A stretch of DNA of 64,000 bases from Nereocystis luetkeana (taxonomy: Eukaryota; Sar; Phaeophyceae; Laminariales; Laminariaceae): NCBI GenBank assembly GCA_031213475.1, contig JARUPZ010000029.1, positions 8,271,290 to 8,335,289 on the forward strand, written 5' to 3'. The notes below the pieces were generated by a model. It was not told where the DNA came from. It searched no databases and was given only the letters and a program-made list of their open reading frames with translations. The translations under genes were made by a program, and so were the position numbers. Shown here piece by piece: positions 1 through 11,139 of this stretch; within the stretch, counting starts at the first letter, position 1, and every line of letters begins with the position of its first letter.

Positions 1-798
1 GGCTTCAGGCTGTTTCCTATGCGGTTCGATTTCGAGCTTCAGATTTGTATTTTTCGATCTCAAAAACGAATGACCCTGCTTATGCAGTCGAAATATGCAA
101 AATCCGACCGGATTTTTTTCGATTTGAGAATCCGATGACCCAAGTCGTCGGACTTTGGGCCAAAACCCGGCGACCTGGGTCATCAGATTTTCAAATCGAA
201 AAATGGCATGCTCTCTAAATTCAAGATGTTATCCATGGCAGCAAACAGCAGCAGAACGATCGATGAGTTGGAAGGTGACACAGCTGTATAGCGACGTTGC
301 TTCGCGCCCGACGCTCGGGCGGCGGGCGGCGCGACCCTCCGTGGCCAGACGTCAGTCGGCTGGCGCGGGCTCGGGCCTACAGACGAAGAGAAGCGCACTC
401 GGCACGCACCTCTCCGTGGATACGTACGAGTACTTGTACGTAGAATACACTGCTGTACAGCAGCAGCAGCAGTCAGTCACAATATGGAACCCAAAACACC
501 AAGACATGTGGCTCTAGCGCACTCGCCACGTCTCTTCGCCGCCAGACCAGAGGTGGTCAGCCTTGGCTCGGACGCTTGGGTCCTACGCGCACTGCAGCGC
601 ACCCAGCGCGTCTCTTCGCGGCGCCAAACCACAAAAACAGCAGTTGGTCTCGGCGTTTGCCCAAATCTCTACACACACAACAAATCTGATTTTTCCGCAT
701 AGGATGGCTGTTTCGATTTACCAACTTCACATCTGAAAATGCGATCGGGCCAAAATCTGAAGCTCAAAAATCGAACCGCATAGGAAACGGCCTCAGAG
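1..798. mobile_element. Terminal-inverted-repeat element relic, left edge
   Basis: The first ~46 bases reappear inverted at about 753-798; both arms share the core TTTCCTATGCGGTTCGATTT followed by GAGCTTCAGATTT with a small indel. This is the layout of a non-autonomous DNA transposon of about 0.8 kb. The left terminus lies at or beyond the window edge, so no target-site duplication can be tested. The interior has only short non-conserved ORFs and a CAG run near 461-473. Confidence 0.55.
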
Positions 799-2610
799 TA
801 CATGGCTGAAAAAGACAGAAATCCTCCAAACAAATGCTATAAAAGTTGGTCTTTATTTCGAGTGAGACAGATACTAAAACTGAGAACTGACACTCGGCAG
901 TGCCTTTTCCCTGAACCACTTGGCAGTGCCATGATCCTGTTCGTAACAAGATCGAACGGTACATTTATGTCAACTTCCTTGAAAGTAATCACACGACTTG
1001 GCACTGGGGTATATTTTCCTATCCGGAGCATGTAAATATAGGTATCAACATGTTCCTTACATTTCCGGACACAGTGTGATACCCCTCTCTGCTCTGTTTT
1101 TGCTGTTCAGCCGCAGCAACATAAAACTCGATTCTACCTTCTAGTAGGTGATCTCGATTTCCTCCACGAAAGGGCGCCGAGAAACCCGACGGCGCAGAGA
1201 GGGGGTACAGGCCTGAGGACACTGCACAGTCCGAACACCTTGGGGTCCGTGCCTCCAACATCGTCCAGCCGTTCGGGCCAGCTCCACTTGAAGTCGGCTT
1301 GGGTTCAACTTCAGATCAAAATCGTCTCTCATCACCAGCCTAATAGATTTTCGAGTGTCATATACTTTGAAACGCACCTCGTCATTGTGCCAAGGACGCT
1401 GCCTGGGATCGATCAGCGCTTCAGGGGTATTGCGGGTCGGATGTACTCTGATTGTGGAGGTAGCGTCTCGGGTTGAAGGCCTGATTGAGGAGTGAGGAGC
1501 TGGTGTTCTCGTATTTTCATTTTTTCGTTGTTGTTTGAGTTTTGAGTTTTTCTCAGGGTTTCCAACTTGAATTTTGCGGTATCTATATAGGGGTGCGTGT
1601 CGACTGATTTCAGCGGAGAGCTGCCACGAGCAACCTACAAGCACAAGTTCTGTAGTCTGTGTGCTGGGTTACTGTAATCAACGCGTCCTACACAATGCGG
1701 AACTTCGTTGGGGTACCGCTGCTTCTTGTGGTGAGCCTGCTCAAGAGAACGAGAGGATTCGTCGTGCCGCCTGGCGTGGCAGCAACATCGAGGTGCGTTT
1801 TTCACAACCGCAAGGACACCACTATTTCCATGGCCCCTGGCCCCTTGTGCACGAACGAGTGCGTTGTGATATCAAAAGCTACACCGTGTCAGAGGTGCCT
1901 GAGGTGCCTGCGATGCTCGTATCATACCATAACGGTCGTATTTATCACACCTACTCGATCCCAGGTTCAGGGGCCGGCGAACTGGCCGCCGGCGGAGTCG
2001 CAACAGCAGTGTTCTGTCTATATGTTGACCCTCCCGAAACAGAACACACCCATCATAAATCACAACACAGCGTAGAATGGCCGTAAACGTTGTGATGCCC
2101 GCACATGACCACATAATATATACCACGGCATGGACAACGCGCACCCCTTGTCACTCGTACACAGAGTCAACATGCTAGCATGACCATTGCATGGGCAAAA
2201 CGCACTTGTGTCGCAGGTCGTAGAGTCAGCAGCGAACTATTAATAACGATTTCAAGCCAAAAGGGGCACAAGTGAACAAGTACGAGCACGGTTTGATACG
2301 TGTGGAAATACAAGAAAACAAGGCGACACTCGTGCGTATCATGTGGAGGAGGTGGCGGGAGGCTGTCCATAGCGGGTGACAGGTCTGTGAAAGCTGACAG
2401 TTGCCGCAGCCTTTGCACTCCGGCGCCGAATAGAGCGTACAGCAGACAGGACACAGGACTAATACATGGCACTTACGTATGGTATTAATATACGGTGGGT
2501 GTGCTACGAGTACAAGAACAACTACGCTTAGAAAACCCAGGAAAACCCAGGCTGAAGCCGTGTGTGGATGTGGAACACATCCTTTCCTACTCGTACCTGT
2601 ACCTGTACCT
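799..2610. other. Intergenic, no recognisable gene
   Basis: No exon or domain is recognised. Open frames exist (minus strand 1141-1644, plus strand 1574-2086), but their translations have low-complexity, intergenic-like composition and match no family I know. Treated as non-coding. Confidence 0.5.
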
Positions 2611-2965
2611 GTTTTTTTTTTTTTTTTTTTTGCTCATCCCATTTATTATCTTCGCCCATCTTTCTTCTCTCTCTCTCCTTCCAACTCGTAACTCAGATCC
2701 GGGGTCACATAGCGGGCTCTTCTCCCCCCTTCCCGCTACGGTACGTGCCTTCATTTTTATCGCGAGAAGATTTCAGCCCTTTCTTCCCTCGTCGACTCGC
2801 ATCGAATTGTGCCTACCCACGCTGCAAGGCGCTCTCAACAATTGAATCCTTTTCATTTTTATTTTTGCAAATAAAGTCAAATGTCCGACCCACCTGGGGC
2901 TTGACCCAGGACTCAAACACAAGTAGAATTCGAGGTTAACCACTTGAACCACCGGGGCGACCGGC
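2611..2965 (-). mobile_element. tRNA-derived SINE, copy 1
   Basis: Read on the minus strand, this ~355 bp unit starts at 2965 with a tRNA-like head carrying a Pol III A-box match (TGGTTCAAGTGG) and a degenerate B box, continues through a ~250 bp body, and ends in a poly-A tail (a T run at 2612-2631 on the plus strand). Copy 2 at 53610-53969 is nearly identical and keeps a better B box. Head-body-A-tail is the standard SINE architecture. No clear target-site duplication was found. Confidence 0.75.
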
Positions 2966-3305
2966 TTACAAGAAGCCGTCTGTCGGTAGCGAAGTTTTTT
3001 TTTGCACTTACATAAGTCGGCACAGAGTGATTGTCCTGTACTGCTATACCAGTAGCTTATAACTACAATTATAATCATGTTGTCGTCACTACGCCGACAC
3101 GCTGGTGTGGTTGAATGCCGTCGGTATCATAGCGTGCGAGTGCCTCGACAAGTACCGGTGGTGACAAGCCCTGCTAGTCATCACGCACCCTGGCACCTAC
3201 GGCAGTAGTATACCATAGTAGTGGGTACACCGGTTTAAAGCACCCCGTGCTGGGCCGATAAAAACGCTAAAAAGTGCTATTATCTACAGGTCGCCTTATC
3301 AAGTG
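2966..3305. other. Intergenic, nothing recognised
   Basis: Short AT-rich stretch without an exon, domain or repeat that I can identify. Confidence 0.4.
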
Positions 3306-3402
3306 TTAACCCTTTTAGAACCGCAGTCCCGTTTGGGGGACAAACCATTCAAATTTCAAGTAGTTTATCCCCAAAACGGGACAGCGGTTCTAAAGGGGTT
3401 AA
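3306..3402. repeat. Short hairpin (foldback) element
   Basis: About 97 bp with ~42 bp imperfect inverted arms. The left arm opens TTAACCCTTTTAGAACCGC and the right arm closes GCGGTTCTAAAGGGGTTAA, separated by a short spacer. The size and structure fit a minimal MITE. No second copy was seen in the window. Confidence 0.6.
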
Positions 3403-5190
3403 TAACCCATTGGCATACCATTGATGGAGGTAAAACGCTCGTGAGCCGAGAAAATGGAGCGAAACACGATCGTTCATCCCTACGATAGTACTAGGACCTG
3501 GACCCGAGTGGAGCGCTGGTTGAGATGGCTTTCGACTACCCGGAGAGGCATGCATACGCAGGCAGAACGCTGCTCAATATTGTATTCGGGGCGATTTTGT
3601 TGTATGGAGGCGTTTCAACCCCGACTTGGGCGCGGATTCGGGAAATAGCAAAAATAATAGTCTTCCCAGTTTTTTTCTGGTCGTCGGTCTAATTGACCGC
3701 TCGCATCATCTCATCTACAGTATGCCTCTCTTCAACAGGTGTACCCAATGTATACGGAGTAGTCCATTCCATGGTACAGTACTGCAGCGGCTCTGATCCA
3801 ATGCGCTCCACTACCCAAAAGCGTACGGTTGCCCTTGGGGACAAGCTTCTGAAACCTGCCCTCAAAGATACCATCACTCTGCGGTGTTGCATGTAGGGCA
3901 GGGCAGGTGTTGTATGTGGCACATATTGTGGCCGACCAGTGGCTTCGTTCTGAACTTCCACCCGTGCACGGTGGGATCAGGGTGCCGAGCAATTCGTACC
4001 AAGTGGGTCCTGCTGGCGGCTAATTCTGTACCCGGCGGGTCAATTTTGCAGGCTTCAGTGGGGTCAAGCCGGTGGGTGGGGTTAAGGCCCCGAGCGCGAG
4101 CGGAGTAGGCCAGTTCAGAGGCAGGTTCAGAATATTGCCCCTGAGTGATACATTTCATTCGCGAATGGAATGCATTTACCATTGTTCACCATTGACGTGG
4201 TATGACGCAAAACGATGTGGTTTGGGGTCCGCTCGCAGGAGATACCTTGACTTCGACCCGCTTTAGATTTCTTTCAATACCAGAGTACTCCTGTATGTAG
4301 ACTGCTCGGATGTGTCTACTGTCGCAGGCAGGATCTAACCCTTAAGACGCATGACACAGTAGTAGCTGGGCTATTGTGTGCAGTGTTTTTCTGTGTAGAT
4401 CTCTATGAGGGCCGCTAGACTCAGGTATAGCTCTCGTAGTCTGGGGCCCTCCTTGGCTCTATTAGTATGCAAAGTATTACTAATACTGTGTGTGATGCAT
4501 GTACGGATGCAGTCATTGCTCGTTATTGGAGCCTTCACGGAGCAATGGACAATCGGCATCCTATTGGTGAACAGGAGGATTCGGCTGGCAGGAGGAAAAA
4601 ATATTGCGGTAATTTTCTAGACGTTTTCTGGGATTTTTCTAGAAATACTTCGTCGGGTTGTTGTCAATATCCATTGGAGTGTGTAGTTTACAGGGCCTCT
4701 ACGTAGGAATCCGTGTCTTCATTGGTCTGCATTTCCTGTCTAATGGGCTTAGCTGGTTCGAGGCCCTTCAGTACCTTTCATCTGTCCCGTTTAGTTTACG
4801 TCACATGTTTTGTGTAACTTCCTGCTTGTGTGGGGAGCGCAACTCATCGAAGTTCTCAGGGTGTGTCAAAATGTGTATCCTATTGTGTTGAGGCTCACAC
4901 AGAGGCTTGACCACCTCTGGTCTCTGGTACGGGGCCTACGAACAGTCCTGCCATTCCGACCTTCCGAATACGAGCTACCGAACCCTCACCCCCCACTTGC
5001 TTCGGCGTATCTTCCACCTGGTACGTGTTACATACCTTTCCGTGGACGTGATTGTCAGCCGCTGTCGTAAGCAAGGCAGTCGTGACGTCTTAGCTCTAAG
5101 CTGACGATACCAGCGCACCTTTTTCTGTGTTTCCAGATTCTTCTCTACTACTCGTATATACACCGTTACGTATGCTGTCATACGCTGCTA
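3403..5190. other. Intergenic, no recognisable gene
   Basis: No recognised gene. Short ORFs on both strands overlap one another at 3.69-4.18 kb and have no family features. A small imperfect palindrome sits near 4154-4176. Confidence 0.4.
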
Positions 5191-5293
5191 TTACGGGGGA
5201 CCATAGTAAATAGGACCTACGGTACTCACAAAACCTATATATTTCGCTATTTTTACAAACATATTTGGTCCTATTTACTATGGTCCCCCGTGA
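5191..5293 (+). mobile_element. MITE of the TTACGGGGGACCATAG family, copy 1
   Basis: A 103 bp element with ~27 bp terminal inverted repeats (TTACGGGGGACCATAGTAAA at the left, its complement at the right, last bases GTGA instead of GTAA). The interior contains AACCTATATATTTCGC and ATATTTGG. It is taken as the forward orientation of the family because GGACCTACGGT follows the left arm. It lies upstream of the thioredoxin gene. Confidence 0.85.
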
Positions 5294-5589
5294 TATTAAT
5301 ATGACTTATTGGCCTTTACTGCCGTATACAAGACGGCGTATCATACGATAGCAAGGGTTGAGGACGTTATATGAACGAGCGCGCCCGCCACTACTTGGCC
5401 ACCATTTGCGCGCATCTATCTAAAAACACGGCCGGTTTGAGCAGCCGATAGACAGCAGTGTCGCCTCTCGAATGACTGCCTCGAACTTAACCAGAACACA
5501 TCACCGTTTCGCTGTTCGCTGTTCGCTTCTCCTTATGACACCAAAATCACTTGACGTCCTGTCTCTCGGTCTGATTCCTCAAGCACTTA

Positions 5590-6202
5590 GTGCCCCGAAT
5601 CTTGTGCTGGCTGACAGAACGCCGGCTGCGTTTGCCGGCGGTGTTTCCCCTCGTTAGACGTCCCGTCGCTGTTCGCTGTGATACCCTAAAAACGTGTATC
5701 GCGCTGTATCTTTCTTGGAGTAATCAACTTGACCCCCTCTACGTCTTCCCTTGGTATTTTTCCTCGGCATTTTCCCGCGGTAGGCATGTGGGCGGAGCTT
5801 TTGGTGACAGGGGCGAGAGGCGACCAAGAGTGATGCAGCCGGGCGCGGCCACAGCAGTTACCAGGCTGCACGCCAAGGCAACGTACAAAAACTTCGAGGA
5901 TATGCTTGAAAAGGAACCTGGAGCCCTGCTCGTCGACTTCTACGCGACGTGAGTGCTTACTATTAGTAGTTGAGCAGGGTTGCTTTGTTGGTTCACCATG
6001 TCAAGGTCTCCTCGTGCCTCAAATTATTCATAGGCTATGGGCAGTGTGTGGTAGCGATTGCCCCAACTGCTGCTGGGTTCTGTAAGGTTATCTATTTCTG
6101 GGAGGTTGACCGTTAGATGGACATCGGCCGGCGTAACTGCTGCAGCTGTAGAGCCTTCTCCTGTTAAGAAAGAGACGGCTTCGATATATCTGCTGTATTG
6201 GG

Positions 6203-6233
<31 letters not shown>

Positions 6234-7811
6234 ATTATATATATATATATAATTATATATTTTGGCGATATAAAGCCGTACCGCAATAGTTTCACAGCAG
6301 TGCTGCGGCTTTTCTGCTGTTGGGTGTTGAATACGATGCTTTGTCACAAAACAGTTCGACATGAATACCGCATCGAGCGTGAACGAGTGTGTTGCTTAAA
6401 AACTTTTGTTTTCAGCCGGTCGAGAGATCTACCAGGCACGCAGTCTAACTTGCTGACACGCTATGAGTCGTGCATACCATGCTCTCGGCCCCTGGCACGT
6501 GCTACGACAACAGACGTGCAGTCCAGACACAAATCTGCCGTTCTGTGGGATTGTTGAACGATGTTGAAATTATCCGTTTCCTTATGCTTTCATAGTTGAG
6601 ATGACCCTTGTCGGTCAGCAGGAGAGAAGTGTGTATTATTCATAGCGCGGACAGCAGACCACTGAAGAGTGCTACTCGTACTTCTTCGGAGTATTCTGCT
6701 ATTGCGCGGCTGTACTTCACCAACTTTGCCCCGACCTTGTCGCAATTTCCCGCCATATTTCGAGAACCTCATGTCTGTTCGTCGCTTCCGAACCATCGTC
6801 GCTCTCCCCCACGCCTGCTGAAGGTGGTGCGGCCCGTGCAAAATGATGGCCGAGACCCTCTCAGAGGTGGGACCCAAGATGCAGGACGAGCTGAAGATTT
6901 TCAAGGTATTAGTGCGGAATATCCACAAACTGACGTCGGCGAAACTTCAACGACAGCCTTCTCCACCCCAGTTTCGTGTGCAAAACAAACCCCAGACTAA
7001 CTTCAAGTAGTGTTTTCCCAAAACGAGAGTACCAGTCCGAAAGAGGTCGAAAAGCGCCGTATGCACGTGTGGCGAGATTTGTTTTTGCTTTTTCCGCTTG
7101 TACTCTTGTAGCCCGCGGGCGGGCCAGTGAAAGAGCACCGCAGCGAAGGTTGTTTCTCGAACATGCTATTGTGCTGCTACTGTGTAGACCTGAAACTCCT
7201 ACCGCTTTTCGTGATCTTGATCTTCCGGGTCGGATTTACCAGAACGTTTTCTATCCCTGATACTGATTTGTACGATTCGCATGATCTATATGGCGATCAC
7301 CGGATGAGTTGTGTATGGTACCGCTCTTGCAGAATACTACATCATAACAGCAAACGTGTGATGTACTGCTGTACATGGTGGTGGTCTGTCGATGTCTGTC
7401 GATGTGTGGACGCTTTTGACAACGGGTTGTGAAAAGACAATTTTGCGATTTTTTTTTTTTAACCCCGGATTTTCCAATCGCCCGCCACGGTCGCCCTCCG
7501 TCTCGCAGATCGACTCGGACAAGTACCCGGCTCTTATGACCAAATTCGCCGTGAGCGGATTACCAACTTTGATCCTGTTCAAAGACGGAAAGGAGTTGGA
7601 GCGGATAGAAGGCTTTTTGCCCGCGGAACCCCTCATGGAGCAAGTCAAGTACTGGTTGGCCGGAGCAGAGACGAGAAATGGCGACCAGTCGTCCCAGGGG
7701 GACGCGTGCGCCCCCCCCTCTCCAGCGCCAGACGCGTGCGCTCCTCCACCGCCGCAAGATGCATGCTCGCCCCCTCCACGAGACGCATGTGCTCCTCCCC
7801 CCCGAGCCTGA
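5590..7811 (+). CDS. TRX: Thioredoxin (plastid y-like) with Cys/Pro repeat tail, 3 exons
   Basis: Exons 5590-5948, 6824-6905 and 7509-7811 join in frame across two GT-AG introns (875 and 603 bp) into about 247 residues. Exon 1 ends in LLVDFYAT, exon 2 opens with the WCGPC redox active site, and exon 3 carries KIDSDKYP and the cis-proline strand GLPTLILFKDGK. The protein should be a thiol-disulfide reductase. The KIDSDKYP/GLPTL pattern is closest, from memory, to plastid thioredoxin y. After the domain comes an unusual tail with four DAC(A/S)PP repeats ending ...PPPRA before TGA. The ~100 residues before the domain are poorly conserved-looking; they could be a targeting presequence (it contains FSSAF, loosely like the stramenopile ASAF cleavage motif), or the true start may be nearer, for example the Met at about 5833, or in an upstream exon. 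The domain and splice sites are secure; the N terminus is not. Confidence 0.88.
6211..6260. repeat. (TA)n microsatellite in thioredoxin intron 1
   Basis: Alternating TA over ~50 bp with two AATT interruptions, wholly inside the 5949-6823 intron. Confidence 0.9.
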
Positions 7812-8019
7812 GGGGGTCTACTAGTAGGCTAGTGGCTATTTTCTTTTAGCGTTGGGAAAGGAGTAGCTGGAAAGCTCCGTAGTGGATCCTTGGAGTGTCT
7901 TGGAGTGGGAAGTAGCTCATTATTGATGGATTATTATTGATGGATTATTCATGGCTGACGGAGTATTTTGAAGCCCTTGTAGGGTTTTAGTTTTTGTTTC
8001 ACTCTATAAAAATCTCTTG
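7812..8019. other. Thioredoxin 3' flank
   Basis: AT-richer sequence following the stop codon, with a short direct duplication of ATTATTGATGGATT near 7918-7947. Probably 3' UTR and intergenic. No polyadenylation site can be assigned with confidence. Confidence 0.35.
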
Positions 8020-8745
8020 TCTTTTCTTGGCCGCACTTTTTTTTTCACCTCGGTTATTTTCGAAAGCAGTTACTTTACCACGCTTTTTTTAACCTTGGTT
8101 ACCTGAACGGGCTTCGTTGGCCGTCGTTGAAACGTCCAGCCTCGAGCAATAAGCCACGGCCACGTGCTCGCGAAGGTGGCTTTATACATGTCACCCGCCG
8201 CTGCCGGGGAAGTATCGTGGTTCTGCTCGGTAAGGCCGGCGAGAAATCGCACTCCGCGTCTGCAGAGTTCGTGTTTCACTTGATCAAAGTCACTGTTCCA
8301 AGACAAAAGGAAGGAGAATCGTGAATTCTGGCTTGCTTTCTTCACAGATATCAATTAATCCACACCGCAATCTTAAATTTTGGTGATAATTCTAGATCCC
8401 TCTGGGGCTTAGTTTCTGTTCCGTCCAACTAAAAACTGTTGTCTTTCGTTGTCGACCGCGTGTTTTTCACCGCAAAAAAATCTGACCGTATTTGTTTTGT
8501 CGGGATTTTCTATCCTTGACGTGATTTACCATCGTTGAAACATGTACCTCAACTAAGCCACGGCCACGCGCTCGCGGCGGTGGCTTCACCCCACCCGTGT
8601 CAAAGTTTCGTGGTTCTGCTCGGAAAGATTGGCGATAAATCGAATGATCACTTGACGAAATAATGGACGTCACTTTCCAAGACAATATCGCGTTTTCCCT
8701 CAAGTTTTACTTGCTCAAGGAAAGACTGCACTATTCCGAGACAAA
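8020..8745. repeat. Diverged tandem duplication, two ~310 bp units
   Basis: Units at about 8020-8345 and 8430-8745 align in direct orientation, sharing AAGCCACGGCCACG, TCGCG.GGTGGCTT, TCGTGGTTCTGCTCGG and CCAAGACAA. The copies differ by many substitutions and small indels, and neither keeps a matching open frame, so this looks non-coding. Confidence 0.65.
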
Positions 8746-10179
8746 AAGTAGAAAAGCATGGAAAAATTAGTAAATTCAATCACCGCAATCTTGTTTTTTT
8801 GTGGTGATTATAATCATGGTCATGATTGTAATCAAGAGAGTATCTGAAGAATAGTACAAATACCCCCTATACGGGGAGAAATTCACGGTCATGATAAACA
8901 TACAAACTGTATATCAAGAACAGTACCCCCTATTTGGGTGGATTTCCTATATTCCGTTTAGGTTGCTGATGCGCTACAGGGGAGACGACCTCTGCTAGGG
9001 TGGTGGCGTATCAGCAAGCGCCTCAGGATCGACTTGAAAGTTTTAGCAGCCATGCCAGGCCTCACGCGAGAGCCCGACCTGGACGTCTTAGCAGCCATGC
9101 CGCCCAAGAAGGGTGCATCCAAGAAGGGGGAAGCCAATCCGCCCCCCAAAAAGCTAAGAGAAATTTCCTAGCGATGAGACTCCGCCGACCTCCGCGAACT
9201 GTTTCGCCTCAGCAAAGGCGTGTAGACCGTCTGCTGACAACCCTCGCCCCACAACCTTCGACCTTAGAGAATCTGGCATGGTTACAGTTTCGCTTGACAA
9301 CGAATGTACCCGCCAAGTCCCGAGGACAGCCTTTCTTTGTGAAGCCGCCCGCTTAGACAGAGTTGGGCACACGAAGCGCAATGCCAGCGGCCCGTTACCT
9401 TTTAATGTACGTGTATTGTGCACGACGTAAGGGGCAGGTATGATACACCTGGTGTACGACTGCTGTATGGGACGCACTGAGTTTTCAGTTTGAAACACTG
9501 AGTCTCCATTTTGGTAAATACAAATCTGTCTGCCTGTCTGTCCGCAGTCACAAGGAAGCTCCAATCCTCGAAAACTCTGGTCCCAAACCGCTCCCAAAGT
9601 TGACGTGTGTACCGCGCGAATGTTGGTCATTCATCGAGGACACGAGAGCAGAACACATCAGCAGCACGTGTCCCGCCGTTGCACAGGGAAGAAAAGGGGG
9701 AGGGGAGGGGGAGGGGGGGGGATCTAGATCGTGGCTGAAGATAGCCCAGGCGATTTTATTATCATGATATTGATGGCGTATGGACCTTTCTGGCTGAAAG
9801 GTATGAGCCTTTCGAGCACAGATGTATGAAGAATGACGGTCCCCAGTAGTTCGACCCTTTGAGGCATCTTTCGAATTAATCCACTAGTCCTAGTGTGGGG
9901 AGTTCTTTGACGGATGCCGGTCAAGAGGCGAGGGTACCGTCAACGGACATGTACTTGCCAGGGTGTATGTTGTATGATTTAGTTGGATGCTGGTTGAAAT
10001 GTGTTGTCTCATCATCATCGTAGAAAGCGACACTCCCCGAGTTCCTGTGCATCCCTTTGCGGACTCGAGACAAGATGCAGGCAACAACTCGCGAGAAAGG
10101 CTATACAACCATTGGATAAAATAATTACGGAAAGTTGACACATATTTCTCACGACAAACGTCGACATGTGTGTTATGAT
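8746..10179. other. Intergenic, one weak short ORF
   Basis: No recognised gene. A 39-codon plus-strand frame at about 9052-9171 reads as a Lys/Pro-rich peptide containing MPPKKGASKKGEA; it might be a first exon or a relic, but no continuation was found. Purine-rich and poly-G tracts lie at about 9690-9720. Confidence 0.35.
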
Positions 10180-11139
10180 TAATGCTAGCGCTAGCTTGGC
10201 GTAGACGGCCGTCTCTGCCTCGCGCTTGTTGAGATGAATTGTTGACGACCGAATAAGCTCAAACCTTAAGCGAACCTATGTATTGGTGCGTGCGTGCGTT
10301 CGCTCTGCTCGAACTGGCCTCGAGGTTCTAGAAAGTCAAACCCACATTTGTTCAGATCGAATTCAAGACTCGGAGAAGAAAGGCTGCCTCCGTGGCTAGA
10401 CCCGATAGTGACAGCCGTATGTATAGACGTATATATACGTATACCGCAAATGGAAGCTTTTTTTCTCTGCCGAACACACCAGCCACACCTCCGGCAGATT
10501 CTGTTTCGTGGGAAAATCGTGCCCGATTCAAATCACCCATGAAAGGTTTCGTGAATGCGTCTGTCGTTCGTCCCCGCGTGCCCTCTCTAAACTCGATACG
10601 AGAAAACAAGCACTCACCATCTTCGTTAGAATAACAAGTAAAGCCATCCTCGCGGATCCTTCGTTTGTTTGGTTTGGTTATCCTCCGGCGTGTGGGTAAA
10701 AACAAAGCTTAAGCGCACTACACTTTCACATCTAACTGTGTCGTGTGTCGATTTAACTTGGTTGTACAGTAGTGAACAACGGTACAGCTGTGGCATACAG
10801 CAGCGTGAGCATGTCGACTGGCCCCGATCCCCCGGCTGGGGTATCAGGTGCGGTGGAGATAGCCACCCTGAGAGAGAAGCTCTCTGGGTAGTGTGGGACT
10901 TGCGCGACGCTCACCCAGCAACAAAACCCAGGTTTCGCTGTCTATCTGCCGTGCCCCCCACGCGGCTAGCGCAACATCGTTACCGGAACCACCCCGTCAG
11001 GACCACTCGGGACCCCTCAGCATGAGCACTGTCCTGCTGGTCCCGGCGTATTCCACACAATAACTGTAGACGTCAAAAGCAAAAACCGGCGTTCGAGGCG
11101 CTGCGACCAGAATGTCCTCAAGAATAAACACTCGGGCGT
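10180..11139 (-). other. Duplicated 3' flank of kinase gene A
   Basis: This stretch downstream of gene A aligns with 35790-36690 downstream of gene B, for example TCTGCTCGAACTGG, AGAAAGTCAAACCC and AACAAGTAAAGCCAT. It has no shared open frame. It probably includes the 3' UTR and marks the downstream limit of the segmental duplication that produced both genes. Confidence 0.6.

Noticed and set aside
1141..1644. 167-codon minus-strand ORF
   Set aside because: Composition and lack of motifs suggest a chance frame; no homologous copy in the window to test it.
1574..2086. 170-codon plus-strand ORF and an overlapping 138-codon frame
   Set aside because: No recognisable domain, overlapping alternative frames of similar length, and no splice-supported extension.
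5472..5657. Short ORF upstream of the thioredoxin as an extra first exon
   Set aside because: It contains a suggestive AAFAGG segment, but no GT-AG pair tried kept the reading frame with the thioredoxin exon.
9154..9630. 158-codon minus-strand ORF
   Set aside because: No domain or homologue recognised and no splice context; likely a chance frame.
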